Notes: generated from the sequence alone by a model not told the origin. 64,000 nt of DNA from Ampullaceana balthica (GCA_944989445.1 CALYLW010001025.1:1-64000), one strand, 5' to 3'; positions 20,947 through 31,757 are shown, numbered from the stretch's first letter. Numbers and translations: made by a program.

Positions 20947-21680
20947 AGGGGTCTACTGGGGCAGAAAAATGAGAAAATGATGCAAAATATGTGTTGAGGA
21001 TATTAGCTTTAGTCTCATTATCATTATGGGTTTTATTATTTGGGCTAGTGTTGCTATTCCTGTAGCTGGGTTCCATTTTTATAGATTTGATAAAGAACCA
21101 TAAGCTTTTATTGTTATCTTTAGAAATTACATTGTTTATATATTCATTTTGGAGGTTTCGACTAAGTTTTTGTGTCAAGTGTTTAATTTTTAAGTATTTT
21201 TTGTGCATCCTTTTTGAATTGGTAGCCTTAAATTTCTTAAATAAGTTCTCTTTTTGTTTGCAAAGCTTTTTTAATTAAGAATTGAACCAGCATTTGTTAA
21301 TTTTATTTGATGTTAATTTTGTTGGAGCATTCTCATCCATTATAGTTTTTAAATTTGTTTTGTATATCTTTCCAAATTTCTTCTACAGGGCTATTTGTAT
21401 TAAATTTACTTAAGAAATTTTGTTGGAAGTTAGCTGCTGATTGGTGTAGTTTTATTTAATTACATTTATTCCAAAGATAGATTATTCTTCTAGCTAGGTA
21501 TCTTATTAATTTTAGTTTTTAATTTTATTGTATTGGTGACCCTAACAATATCATGATCGGACAGTCCAGGAATTATTTTGTAGTCTAACACTAGTCCTGA
21601 TCTATTTGTTAAGAATAAATCAAGTGTTTTATTTTGCCTTGTTGCTTTTTTTTACTATCTGTTCTAGGTTTAAGTTGTTT
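20947..21680 (-). mobile_element. LINE copy 1, endonuclease-to-RT linker segment
   Basis: The most 5' part seen of the minus-strand LINE. The frame at 20950-21208 encodes the linker before RT (NEYINNVISKDNNKSLWFFI, then ILNTYFASFSHF). Further right (about 21540-21620) the minus strand reads LFLTNRSGLVLDYKIIPG and LSDHDIVR, the C-terminal SDH motif of an AP-like endonuclease. It abuts LINE copy 2 at about 21680. Several stops make it inactive. Confidence 0.82.
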
Positions 21681-22340
21681 ATTTTTGTATTCTTGTCAGT
21701 TTTGAATATTCTCCAGTAACGAATATGGCAGCTCTTTTTTGAATTTGTTCTAGTTTATCAATGTTTTCTTTGTTGGATTGGTCCCATACATTAGATGCAT
21801 ATTCTAGTACAGGTCTCACGAAAGTGAGGTAGCATTTTAGTTTTATATCTCTATTACATTTGTTAAAGTTTCTTTTCATAAAGCCTAAGGTTTTGTTTGA
21901 TTTTTTAATAACTTCATTGACATGGGGATTCCCTGATAGTTTCTCATTTATTATGACTCCTAAGTATTTCGCATCTTTAGTTTGGGTCAGTTCTTTTCCA
22001 CGAATGTAATATTTTGAATTTATTTGTTTCTATTTCTTTGTTACTCTTAACAGTTGACACTTTTCTGGGTGGAAAGAGATTGTTTCCCATTTTATCAATT
22101 CATCTAAGTCTTTTTGTAAAAAATTTCTATCTTGTTCTGATTCAATTGTTCTATAGATTATACAATCATCAGCAAGTAACCTAACTTTTGTTCCTGTTGA
22201 GATGTTGGGTAATTCATTTATATAAATTAAAAAGAGTAAGGGACCTTGTGGCACTCCTGAGTTAACCTTTATTGGTGCAGATTTAGATCCATTAATTATT
22301 ACAGTTTGCTCCCTACCTAAAAAGAAATCTTGGAACTATT
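21681..22340 (-). mobile_element. LINE copy 2, RT C-terminal segment
   Basis: The same family and strand as copy 1, repeating the RT end: LADDC box near 22180 and VRPVLEYASNVWDQS near 21790. It stops on the left in mid-domain where copy 1 begins, so the two copies are joined head to tail without a normal 3' end. It is split at 22341 by a hAT and resumes after the MITE at 25213. Confidence 0.85.
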
Positions 22341-22439
22341 CATGGGCGTCGCTAGGAATTTTTCCAGGCCCCCCCCCCAAAAAAAACCCACTTTTTTATT
22401 TTAACTGACAATGCCATACAGGTACAATTTTCAATTAAA

Positions 22440-22640
22440 TTCAAGTTCAGTAATAAAATAAGGGTCGAAAAAAGCCTTAGAAATTAATAAGACTTACAAA
22501 TTAGTGCTGTAATAGCTAAAAGAAACAACATTTATTAATGCATTTAATAAATTAAAAACTTAAGTTCTCATGAGAAAATTGAATTTTGCTGTGAAATAAT
22601 ATACATGCAGAAACTGCAGGATTACCAAAGGATGGATATC
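22440..22640. repeat. Solo copy of the foldback arm
   Basis: It matches the right arm of the foldback at 17550-17715, with shared blocks AAGGGTCGAA, CAAATTAG.GCTGTAATAG, AATGCATTTAATA and TCATGAGAAAATT. It shows the arm moves or is copied on its own. Confidence 0.65.
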
Positions 22641-23463
22641 AGAAATTTGTTTACAGGCTAAAAAAAATCGAAAAGAAGACCAATCGCGGGATTTCGAAAT
22701 GCCGTTATTAGAAGATTTTGGGGCGTCAGCAGCATCTGACTTATCATTGGTATTGAGGACAACAGTACACGTTCAACAGCCAGACACAACTGAAGCAACT
22801 GTTCCAAATTTGATTGTCGCTGACACTTATTCATTTCCTAAATTGGATATTGGAAGGTATGTCTGGACATAAGACCTTTCAAATAAGTTGAAATTGCAGC
22901 TGATTCGTGATTGTTGGAGCCCTTGATAAAAATTATGATTTTAGAGCCGACAGTGAGGGAAACAGAGTTTTTAGTTTTTAGATATGCATGGTTATCAGAC
23001 TATTCACCGTGGCTTGTATACTCGCAAATGTTAATAGGTGCCTTTTGCAAATATTGCGTGTTGTTTCTGCAAAAAGTAAATCTATGAGTTCATTGGGTAT
23101 TTGTCATCAAACCATGTACAAAATATAAAGATTTCAACGAAGATGCACGTAGCAACCTGCAAAGCACATTATGGCACAAAGGCTCTCATGAAGATGCAAG
23201 CAATTTTATTTGCTTTATTGGAAGCCAAAGCAGTTTCTATAGATGAGCTGTTGGACTCATCATTTAGAAGACAAATTCAAGAAAATCGCAACAAACTGGG
23301 TCCCATCATTTCTACAATCCTATTTTGCTGCATGCATGTTTTAGCACTTCGTGGAACAGAATCAAATTCTGGTAATTTGTATGAACTGTTAAAGTTTCGT
23401 GTTGAATCTGGAGATACATTTCTTGGTAATCGTTTGTCAATTGGTTCTTGTAGTGCTGAGTAT

Positions 23464-23895
23464 GGTTCACCGACAAAACGGCCCTGGACAAAACAGCCCC
23501 GACAATTGGGCTCCGACAAAGCGGCCCTGGACTTAAAAATGGACTAATAGTAAAATTTACAATCAAATATATTCGTATTTTTACTCACCTATTCAGTGTC
23601 AGGTTTAGCTAACAATAAACAATAATAATAATAACACCACAAAAGTGAATTTAATAGCCTTTACGCGAAATGGTACCAATGACGGTTGTTTGTTGACAAG
23701 AAACAATATAATAACGTCACAAGTCACAAGAAATAATTTTACAATTTTACCACTTTTTTTAAAGGGTGAAAAAGTTGACGAAAGCTTAAAATTCATAATG
23801 TTTTTGTTATAAAATGTTAACAATTTGTCTGGGGCCGTTTAGACTGGGGCGTTATGTCGGGGCCGTTTTGTCTGGGGTCGTTTTGACGGGTAACC
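23464..23895. mobile_element. Palindromic MITE with 9-bp target duplication (MULE-like)
   Basis: 432 bp. The ends GGTTCACCGACAAAACGGCC and the inverted GTTTTGACGGGTAACC carry repeated ACAAAACGGCCC modules. Flanking GCTGAGTAT (23455-23463) and GCTGAGTGT (23896-23904) match at 8 of 9. A 9-bp duplication suggests the Mutator superfamily. It interrupts the hAT transposase in mid-gene. Confidence 0.8.
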
Positions 23896-24104
23896 GCTGA
23901 GTGTATCTCGGCAACTACGCAAAACACCTTAATCGAAATTTGTGGGTCTCTCTTGCATGAAGCATGTTCGTGAAGCAAATAATTCAGTTTTGCATTTTCT
24001 ATGTCCCTTGGTGTCAGATTTGTCAAAGAACAAAATGTGAAAATGATGGTCACAGAAAAATTCATGGGATATATTCCAATTGTCAATAGAACAGTTGAAG
24101 GTTT

Positions 24105-24450
24105 AACCAACAGAACCAAGAGCAAAGTAGTAATCATACATAAAGCAATTAATTCTAATTTAGAAATACAACACAAAGATAACTTAATACAACCCTCAGA
24201 TAGACATAAGGATAAAAACACCTTTCTTATTCCGTATGCAAGAACAAACACATACAAGTTTTCCTTCTTCCCGTCCGGAATTCGGGCGTGGAATGGGTTG
24301 CCTGAAGAATCCAGGAAAACCAACACTTTATCAACATTTAAATCTCTGATAAAAATGCAGGACTAAACACAAACCATAGATAAGCGTAGGACGCAATAAT
24401 CTTCTGTATAGAAGGAGCGTCTGTAAACAGATAAGATAAGATAAGATAAG
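24105..24450 (+). mobile_element. 5'-truncated LINE tail ending in GATAA repeats
   Basis: Plus-strand 3' end of the CR1/Jockey-like LINE family. It encodes the last about 85 residues (INSNLEIQHKDNLIQPSDRH, RTNTYKFSFFPSGIRAWNGL, ending LIKMQD stop at 24366). A short 3' UTR follows with GGACGCAATAATCTTC, AGAAGGAGCGTCTGTAAACA and four GATAA units (about 24429-24449). It interrupts the hAT transposase. This is the best view of the family's 3' end in the window. Confidence 0.88.
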
Positions 24451-25044
24451 AACACCATCATTACTAATTCATTAGAATTTTGATTAAATATGACAAAGCT
24501 TGTTGGTCAAGGATACTACGGATGTTCTACAATGACAGGTAAAGAAGGAGGAGTCCAAGCAATAATTCGAAAAAAATACCCAAAAACAGCATTTGTACAT
24601 TTCAGTTCACATATACTAAATCTTGCTGTGAACGATTTAAATAATGTGAATGTTGTACGAAACACAATAGGAACAATTAAGTCAATTATAGTGTTTTTCC
24701 GAGAAAGTAAATAGCAAAGAAAACTTATTCTAAATGTTCCTTTGCTATGTGAAACTAGATGGTCACATAAATATAAAAGCTTGCGGATTTTCGCTGAAAA
24801 TGTTACAGAAATTGTTAAACAACTGGAATATTTAGAACAATCAGTAATGTAATCAGTTATACTTGCAGATATAATTCTTTTTTATGTTTGATAAATGTAA
24901 ACTGTCTTCCATGTAATAAACTTTCAGGAAGTATAGTTCAGTTTTATTGTAACAACTTTATGACATTTTTTTTCTAAAATGTAGGGGGGGGGCAAATGCC
25001 CCCTTTCCCCCCTTCCATACGCCCATGCCACTAGTGATGTAAGG

Positions 25045-25212
25045 CAGTGCTTCTCAAACTTTTTAGTATTGCGGACCGGCAGGAATTTTTTTTCCATTGC
25101 ACCATGGACCGGTGAACTATTTTACCTGTACTGACGTGGCAGCGAAATGTCCTTTCTTGGTAACACCCGCGGACCGGCACCGGTCCGCGGACCACCACTT
25201 TGAGAAGCACTG
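25045..25212. mobile_element. hAT MITE (CAGTGCTTCTC family), copy 3
   Basis: 168 bp with ends CAGTGCTTCTCAAAC and TTTGAGAAGCACTG, flanked by ATGTAAGG (25037-25044) and ATATAGGA (25213-25220), 5 of 8 identical. It is inserted in LINE copy 2, just right of the hAT end. The eroded duplication suggests it is older than copies 1 and 2. Confidence 0.82.
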
Positions 25213-25548
25213 ATATAGGAGACCTGAGATTCCAAAGTAGTTAAGTTTTTTAAGTAAACTAATGTGGTGAACTTTGTCAAATGCTTTTGAGAAGTCTAGT
25301 ATTATTGTGTCTATTTGATCATTATTGTCTAAGCCTTTTGATAGTTCATCTATTAAACCTAATAATTGTGTTTCACATGATCTGTTTTTTCTAAAGCCGT
25401 GTTGATGTGGGCATAGGGCATTATTTTTGTCTAGGTGGCTAACTATTTTACTATATATTATGTGTTCTAGTAATTTACACGTGATACTAGTAAGTGATAC
25501 AGGTCTGTAATTACCTTGGTCTGATTTATCAGGGTCTGAAGCTATACC
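25213..25548 (-). mobile_element. LINE copy 2, central RT segment
   Basis: Minus-strand RT blocks NYRPVSLTSITCKLLE, HQHGFRKNRSCETQL and IILDFSKAFDKVHHISL in one open frame, in line with the segment ending at 22340. Its 5' side stops at about 25548, where hAT transposase sequence starts. Confidence 0.88.
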
Positions 25549-26500
25549 CTTGACTAATATCATTTCTGTTGCTACTGGTGGTGCCCCAGCAATGGCATGA
25601 AGATACCGAGGCTTTCTGGCATACATAAGCTAATCTGTACCATATGTATTTTCAGTTCATTATGTCATTCATCAACTTCAAAAAATCATAGAGAAAGTTT
25701 GCACGGATCACTAGAGTATATCATTACAGCAGTTTATAAAATCAAAAGGAATGCCTTCAATGAGATATTATTTGCTAAAATTTGTTTGAAAGTGACGAAG
25801 GCTATAATCGTTTACTAACTAACACAGAAGTACGCTGGTTATCTAAAAGTTTATGCTTAAATTTTATGCTCTCTTTAATTCATTGTTGAAAGCAAAGATA
25901 ATGATTTGCGACAAATATTTTAATGATTTTTTAAAAAATGACATAGCCTATATTACTGATTTATTTGCTAAGTTTTACGAAACTAATTTGAACAACGGGG
26001 TGACCAATTAAAATTAATCTTTTCTAGAAGCGTAAGCATTTGTTATAAAACTTTCTCTGTATAAACAAAACTTGGGAAGAGAAGAATGTTGTCAGTTTTC
26101 AATTCTTTCGAAATTGCAAAATAGAGATAAAAATTTGCTGCCTTACTGTTACTGTCAAAACTTAACGACTCTTCATGCACACCTGAACCAAAGATTTGAA
26201 GACACTCTTCACTTGGATATTCCCGACTGTTGAACCCGTTTACGGTTGGACAAACTCAGATACCAAACACAGAATTATGAATCCATACCAATACAGGAGC
26301 CGTTTATTGAATTATCCACCAATGAGAAACTCAAACCAAAGTTTGAACAAGGATATCACATATTCTGGTTACAAAAACAGATTTCAGTTTTATATCCTGC
26401 ATTATGGGTTATTGTAAAGAAGTTGTTGACTGTTTTCCTGTCCTATTTGGTAGGACAAGGATTCGGTGCTGTTGTGAAACCGACTAGAAATTAGTGCCCG
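25549..26500 (+). pseudogene. Decayed hAT transposase (ZBED5/SCAND3-like)
   Basis: Plus-strand sequence in several frames matches the middle and end of a hAT transposase: VTTGGAPAM with RYRGF (25560-25620), SVHYVIHQ (25655), EVRWLSK-like (25830), DIAYITDLFAKFYETN (25940-25990) and a C-terminal stretch HIFWLQKQISVLYPALWVIV (26350-26420). The start, the BED finger and the element termini were not found. The many stops suggest an old insertion. Confidence 0.72.
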
Positions 26501-26739
26501 TGTGGATTTTCGGCTGCTACTCACAAACATTGAGTCAGACATAAATGCACTCATAAAATTTCATCACGTTGATCCAAGTCATTAATTAAGTTAAATTTTA
26601 TTTTTAAAGTCATAATTTCAATAAATAATTCTTCATCAAAATGTTTGTTTTTTTTAAATGTGTAATTTTTGTACTTTGCATTTATGTAGTTTTTTCACTT
26701 GGGGTGCGTGGGAAAGTTTTTACTATAAAAAACTGAGTT

Positions 26740-27559
26740 CATAATTTTTTTTTACATCAGCAATATTCAGGCGCAGCCAACTTTTGTTGGTATTTTCAAG
26801 AACAAATTCCTTAATAAAACCAAACTCCAGGTATCTGTCAAAAACGCAACTTATTTAAGGCTAACAAAGTTGACCCTTAAAAATATAGTATAAATATTTG
26901 TATTACAAGATTTGACTTCACAATCTTCACTTCCAGTCAGTCATGGCTTTATCAATTAGTGTCAATGAAAATGCTGACTGTATCAGCATTTGAGTTTTAA
27001 AACTATCGCATTTTAATAGCATAAAATACCATTATTTGTTTATTTGAAATATTTTTTTAAATTAATTTGTTTAAAATATTAATGTATTTCTTGAAATTTA
27101 TGATCTATTTAATTGTTTAATCATTGAAAATGTTTACCCATGCAATGTTATTTACTTTGTATATCTGAAATTTATATGCAAAATATCTTGAAGCTAATTG
27201 CATTGAAAAATTGGTAAGAACTACAGGTAGAGAAATTATTAGACAGGTTAAAGAAATTTACTTCAATAAACAGACAAAAAAATATCCAAAAGACTTGTTT
27301 CAAAGAAATTTGAATGAAATTTATTTAAATTTAAGATACATGTATTAATTATCATGATCAACAAAGAGGTTCTTACAAAAATAATTGAAAAGTAAATCCA
27401 AGATAACAATGGTCAATTAATAAACATATCCATTCCCATGTGCTACTATTTGCCCACACTTAGTAAAGTTAATAATTTATATTAACAACTTGGCGAAGTA
27501 AAACTATAAGTTCAAAATTAATTGTCATAATAATGAAACAATTATTGACTACAAAGATA
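26740..27559. other. AT-rich stretch, nothing recognised
   Basis: No coding signal, terminal repeats or tandem structure was recognised. It lies between a decayed hAT and the first copy of a direct repeat. Confidence 0.4.
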
Positions 27560-27900
27560 ACATCTTATATTCTTTATTTATTTTCATGGTCTGGATAGAT
27601 CAAACAAAAAGGCAAGAAATCCATCATATTTTCTTGCAATTTACAAAATAATAGTTACTCAGAAGATAAATTATTACATAGGTACAAAATGAATATTAAG
27701 TATAAAATAAATAACTTTTATAACAAACAAGCACATTAGTGCTCTTCAAAGAAATAAAGTCCAAAACGATTCCGATAGTTGAAACAATACTGTATGTAAC
27801 TATTACTATTTAATAACAAATAAGTATAAATAAAAAAATCATGGAATTTCAGAAAGTCTTCCAGACACTTGACTCCTTGACCTACCAGAAACTTCACATC
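27560..27900. repeat. Direct repeat, copy A
   Basis: About 340 bp similar in the same orientation to 31150-31480. Shared blocks are ATTTTCTTGCAATTTACAAA, GTTACTCAGAA, AACAAACAAGCACATT, CTGTATGTAACT and CATGGAATTTCAGAAA. The two copies flank the minisatellite and the unassigned transposon. It may be a duplicated 3' UTR or a local duplication. Confidence 0.72.
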
Positions 27901-27906
27901 TTATGT

Positions 27907-28082
27907 CTTAACTAGATGTCCTGGGGCGCCTATGGTAGGTTGATAACTATCTTAACTAGATGTCCTGGGGCGCCTATGGTAGGTTGATAACTATCTTAAC
28001 TAGATGTCCTGGGGCGCCTATGGTAGGTTGATAACTATCTTAACTAGATGTCCTGGGGCGCCTATGGTAGGGTGATAACTAT
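27907..28082. repeat. Minisatellite, 4 x 44 bp
   Basis: Four nearly identical 44-bp units start at 27907, 27951, 27995 and 28039. Each contains AACTAGATGTCCTGGGGCGC and a GGTAGGTTGATAACTAT end. The last differs by one base (GGTAGGGTGATAAC). An inverted partial match (GTTATCACCCTAG) lies at 30755-30775, on the far side of the transposon. Confidence 0.9.
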
Positions 28083-28218
28083 TTTAATTTTTTTTTATAA
28101 CGTAACTGAAACCCCTTACATTCGAGGAACAATTGTATGCAGATGACAGTAGCAACATTATTTTTTTTAAATTGAAAAAAGTTCCCCCACCTTTTCATTT
28201 CCTTTTGTTCACACATAG

Positions 28219-28336
28219 CGCTGTTTGACTATCAGCTGTTTGACTCCAGCTGTTTGACTTCCAGCTGTTTGACTATCAGCTGTTTATCATCTGTTTGACT
28301 ATCAGCGGTTTGACTATCAGCTGTTTGACTATCGGT
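28219..28336. repeat. Short tandem repeat, AGCTGTTTGACTATC
   Basis: About seven imperfect 15-17-bp units of CAGCTGTTTGACTAT. They lie in the 5' subterminal region of the transposon, where clustered repeats can be transposase binding sites. Confidence 0.8.
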
Positions 28337-28588
28337 TTCAATTTCACATTGAATTTTTATATGATGTTCTAGACTGCTTTCAAACACATTCCAGTCAGCT
28401 GTTTCCATTTGTTTATAAACAAGACATTTACAGATGGTTGGTAATTTTTGTTTCCTTTGTTTTGATCCCAGCTATACCTTGTGAAGTTCACTATTTATAA
28501 ATATTTTTTTTATTGCTATATTTTATTTTCTGTTTCAGTGCAAATATATAATATATATTCTGGAATATTTTAGAACACTGGAATATTT

Positions 28589-30540
28589 TTGAATATTTTG
28601 GATGAACTATCTCATTTTAAGTGCAAGATTGCAAGTCTTACAGAGAGCAAGACATTAAAAACACTATTAAACCACAATAAAATGTCTTATAGAAATTCCA
28701 GCAACAGTTTAAAATCAAAGAGGTGTATTTGGATGAGGAATCTACCCTCATCTTCTAAACAAAAAAGGGATAAAAGGATTCCATCAGTTGAAAAGCTAAC
28801 CAATCTCACACGGATGCCGACAAACCGTCAAATTCTTGAAAACTTCACTTTTCTGAAACGGCGACTGGGTCGAATCAAAATTATGATTACGGATATAGTA
28901 TTGCTCTGGAGGGAAATTCTAGACTTTCCACAATTATCCAGTGCACTCATCAGAAAGAAACTCAATAGTCTGATTGATGTATATGACAAAAAGAAAATGA
29001 AAACGTCTGATAAATTCACTTCAACACTTTCTCATTTATTTGATGTTACCAATGTTAATGGACAGTGGAAAAGCACAGAGGATAAAGAGCTCTACCAGAG
29101 GCAAGTTAAGAGTGGAGGAAATATTGGTTATTCAATGGTCAAACAAGCCCCTTTGGAATCAATCCACCCAAGAAAACGAATCCAACTATCAAAAGCTCAA
29201 CCTCAAGCTAGCTCTTCTCAATCGCAACCCACACAAACACATAAAACTGTCTCAGAATCTTCGGATTGTGAAACCTCTGCTTCTTCCCCGAGTCGCCAAC
29301 CTCTTCTTCCACGTCATCTTATCCTGAATGCAAACCGAAATACCAATGAGCAAGCACTACAACAGCGGGTTTACTAGGACTGAAAAACAACATTTCTACA
29401 CATAAAGCAAACGACATTCTTGCAACCATTGCTGAACAGGGTCATTATGTGCTGGTTCCAAGTCAGGCGGGTGTCTGGAAACGAGTAATCTCTGAAGGAC
29501 AGAAAATGAAAACCAAAATTGTTCAAAAACTTCAAAAGCAAAGATCCCTATAGTCTCCAGTTTGATGGTAAAAGAGTGCAAGGGGAAGAGGTTCCGGTAG
29601 TTCCGCTGAAAAATATGACAACCGAAATCAAACTCAGTATTCTTAAATGTGAGAGTTGTTCTGCCGCGGCCATTCACAAGGAACTAAATCAGCTAATTGA
29701 TGAATACGATAGTTAGGAAACATATTTTCATGATAATCTGCGACACGACCGCAGTAAATACTGGTTGTTTGCACAGGATTGTAAAGCTCATACAGAATGA
29801 TGTCTTGAGCAAAGGCTTTCAGAAGCCACAATCATTGGCTGTCAGCACCACGTACTCGACCTCCTCCTGAAGATGGTCATGCATTTTCTTTTTCAAGAGC
29901 CAATGAGCAAACCAGAGCTCAACTATTCCTTCATTGACACAGAAAACTATGCCTCTCTTCAGGCTGACTACCACCTCGTTGCAACAGAGGATGTTAACAC
30001 AGGCGAGAACCCTGGATGGCAAGATGATTTCATGTTCTTATATGAACTATGTCAGGCTTATCATCATTACAAAACAACTTCACATTGGCCTAGAATCAGA
30101 TGGAAGAAACTCCCAAATTTACTCCAGGTAAGATGGAACTCACGTGCGATATATGCTGTTACAGCATTATTTCTGATACCAGAGTGGCACTGCATACTTG
30201 CTCCAGCATGCGACTTCATCTGCTACGAATGTGCAAATGCTTGGTTCTATTGGCAACACTACAATAAAGCATCCTTCAATGAATTGTTTACCTCATTCAT
30301 CAAGATAAATGCAAGAAGTCAATTAAGTGTTTAAAGATGCATTGGTCAGTCGAGGAGTCATTAATTGACATTGCCATATCTGACCAATTTGCTGAACGTG
30401 CTGTAAAACTGTTGGAGGAACTTCATGCCAAATCCAGAAAACTTGAATTTTTTAATCTGAAGTTCATAGGAAAAAATATTTTCAAACATTTCTTGTACAT
30501 TTTGTGCGGACTACTAACTGATCTGTATCTTACTTATTAA
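28589..30540 (+). pseudogene. Transposase-like pseudogene, family unassigned
   Basis: The first open part (28589-29377, 262 codons) has a basic N-terminus and a Ser/Gln-rich C-terminal tail. Later frames (29519-29716, 29873-30334, 30337-30540) read FDGKRVQGEEVPVVPLKN, IIGCQHHVLDLLLK, GWQDDFMFLYELCQ, LLQVRWNSRAIYAV and ISDQFAERAVKLLEEL in the order of one protein. I know this motif set from uncharacterised, repetitive proteins in invertebrate genomes. The FDGKR, GWQDD and FAER residues could be the D, D and E of a DDE enzyme (inference). Stops at 29378, 29717 and 30335 inactivate it. Confidence 0.68.
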
Positions 30541-30789
30541 TAAAAGTTGTTTAGTTATTACTATTACTCTTTTGCATAAAGCTAAAAATAAACATGTCAT
30601 TTTAAAAAAAATATATATATTTGTTCACTTTTTTCTTCTGAAAAGGTGGGGGAACTTTTTTTTTAAAAATAAAAAATTATATTTATTATTTATATTCTTC
30701 AATTAAACATAAAAGTTCCTCGATTGCAAGTGGTTTCATATTTTAAAAAAAATGGTTGTTATCACCCTAGCCTACGGCACCGACTTATT

Positions 30790-31149
30790 AAAAAAGCCAA
30801 AGTAACTTATGTGAATGTTATTGCATGCATTCCAATCAGTCTGTCCAACAACCAAAAATTGGTATGTGAATGAGTTCAATAAAAAGAATGAATAATTAAA
30901 TTTTAATTTATTAGAATATGTCCCTTAGCGTCAACGTCAGCCAAACTATCAACAGCTCTTTTTATATTGTTCCCTTTTCCAAAATTAAAATATAAGCTCA
31001 AACAATAGCGTCATATAATATTTTACAGCAAGAAACACCACACCACTGTTAATCTCAAAACCAAAATGATTATGATTTTACGTCTATATTGTCAATTTTT
31101 AAAAAATATGCTGATTATGTCCCTTAGCGTTACAGAATGACCTGGGCTT
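30790..31149. repeat. Dispersed repeat fragment, inverted copy at 55055-55150
   Basis: Within 30950-31040 the sequence matches 55055-55150 in inverse orientation: CCCTTTTCCAAAATTAAAAT, ATAAGCTCAAACAAT, the GTCATATAATATTTT block and AAGAAACACCACAC. No terminal structure or coding signal was found. The rest of the stretch shows nothing recognisable. Confidence 0.6.
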
Positions 31150-31480
31150 TTAAATTGTTTATTCAGTCTGAATAGATCAAACAAAGTGTTCATTATAAAA
31201 TATTGATAATATTTTCTTGCAATTTACAAAATAAGAGTTACTCAGAAAATACAATTATTACCAAGTTACAAAATGAATGTAAAGTTGAAAATAAATAACT
31301 TTCATTACAAACAAGCACATTGTTGATTTTAAAAATGATAGTTTTCCAAACAAAATAAAGCCCCAAACAATTGCGATAATTTAAACAATTCTGTATGTAA
31401 CTTTAAATAAATTAGTATAAATAAAAATTCATGGAATTTCAGAAATTCTTCCACAAACGTTTCACTCCTAGACCTACCAA
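31150..31480. repeat. Direct repeat, copy B
   Basis: Partner of 27560-27900, same orientation, diverged by small indels. The minus strand contains ACTGAATAAAC, a possible poly(A) signal, close to one edge. Confidence 0.72.
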
Positions 31481-31757
31481 AATCGTTTACCAATTGCCCT
31501 ATTTTTATTATCATTTGTTCATTGTAATTATCTTGACTGCATTTTTCAATTTAAAAAAATTTAGCCTTTTCCTTCCAACAAAATTAATTATGATTAAGAT
31601 GGATTAATGAAAAGAAATAAAATTAAGTTTTTTTTACAAAACAGCACAAACTTGAGAAGAGTGCACTAATTTGCTGAAAAAAGAGCTCAGACATTTAAGT
31701 GCTAGCTATAAAATATTGCAAAAATAGAAACAGGTTATTGGAACAAAATGTATTTAA

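Larger units (their letters stand above)
22810..24850 (+). pseudogene. hAT transposase (ZMYM1-like), split by two insertions
   Basis: Plus-strand remnants: 23101-23463 (RRQIQENRNKL, LALRG, LLKFRVESGD), 23904-24104 (TTLIEICGSLLHE-like in the local frame, then VRFVKEQNVKMMVTEKFMGY) and 24490-24840 (GYYGCSTMTGKEGG, HFSSHILNLAVND, then LCETRWSHKYKS). The order matches DUF4371/hAT transposases related to ZMYM1. A MITE at 23464 and a LINE tail at 24105 break the frame, as do separate stops. The coding region 5' of 23101 is decayed. Confidence 0.85.
22341..25027 (+). mobile_element. hAT transposon (ZMYM/DUF4371-like) with nested insertions
   Basis: The ends CATGGGCGTCGCTAGG and ACGCCCATG are inverted, followed inside by C- and G-tracts. 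The flanks GAACTATT and CCACTAGT look like an eroded 8-bp duplication (5 of 8). The LINE sequence joins across it. The interior carries a broken transposase, a 9-bp-duplication MITE (23464-23895), a 5'-truncated LINE tail (24105-24450) and a solo foldback arm (22440-22640). Confidence 0.8.
28175..30660 (+). mobile_element. DNA transposon, unassigned superfamily, 2.5 kb
   Basis: The inverted ends AAAAAGTTCCCCCACCTTTTC (right copy read inverted; outer A/T tract variable) bracket a plus-strand transposase-like pseudogene. The termini fall at about 28175 and 30660. T-rich flanks hide any target duplication. Outside it, GGTAGGGTGATAAC at about 28065 and its inverse at about 30760 form a second, outer inverted repeat. 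Confidence 0.7.

Noticed and set aside
24001..24366. A single 121-codon gene
   Set aside because: The first third is hAT transposase and the rest is an inserted LINE 3' end; the frame runs through by chance.
25117..25626. A single 169-codon RT gene
   Set aside because: It is LINE copy 2 RT extended by chance into the MITE on one side and the hAT remnant on the other.
27907..28082. CRISPR-like regular repeats
   Set aside because: The units are contiguous with no unique spacers, and the genome is eukaryotic; it is a minisatellite.
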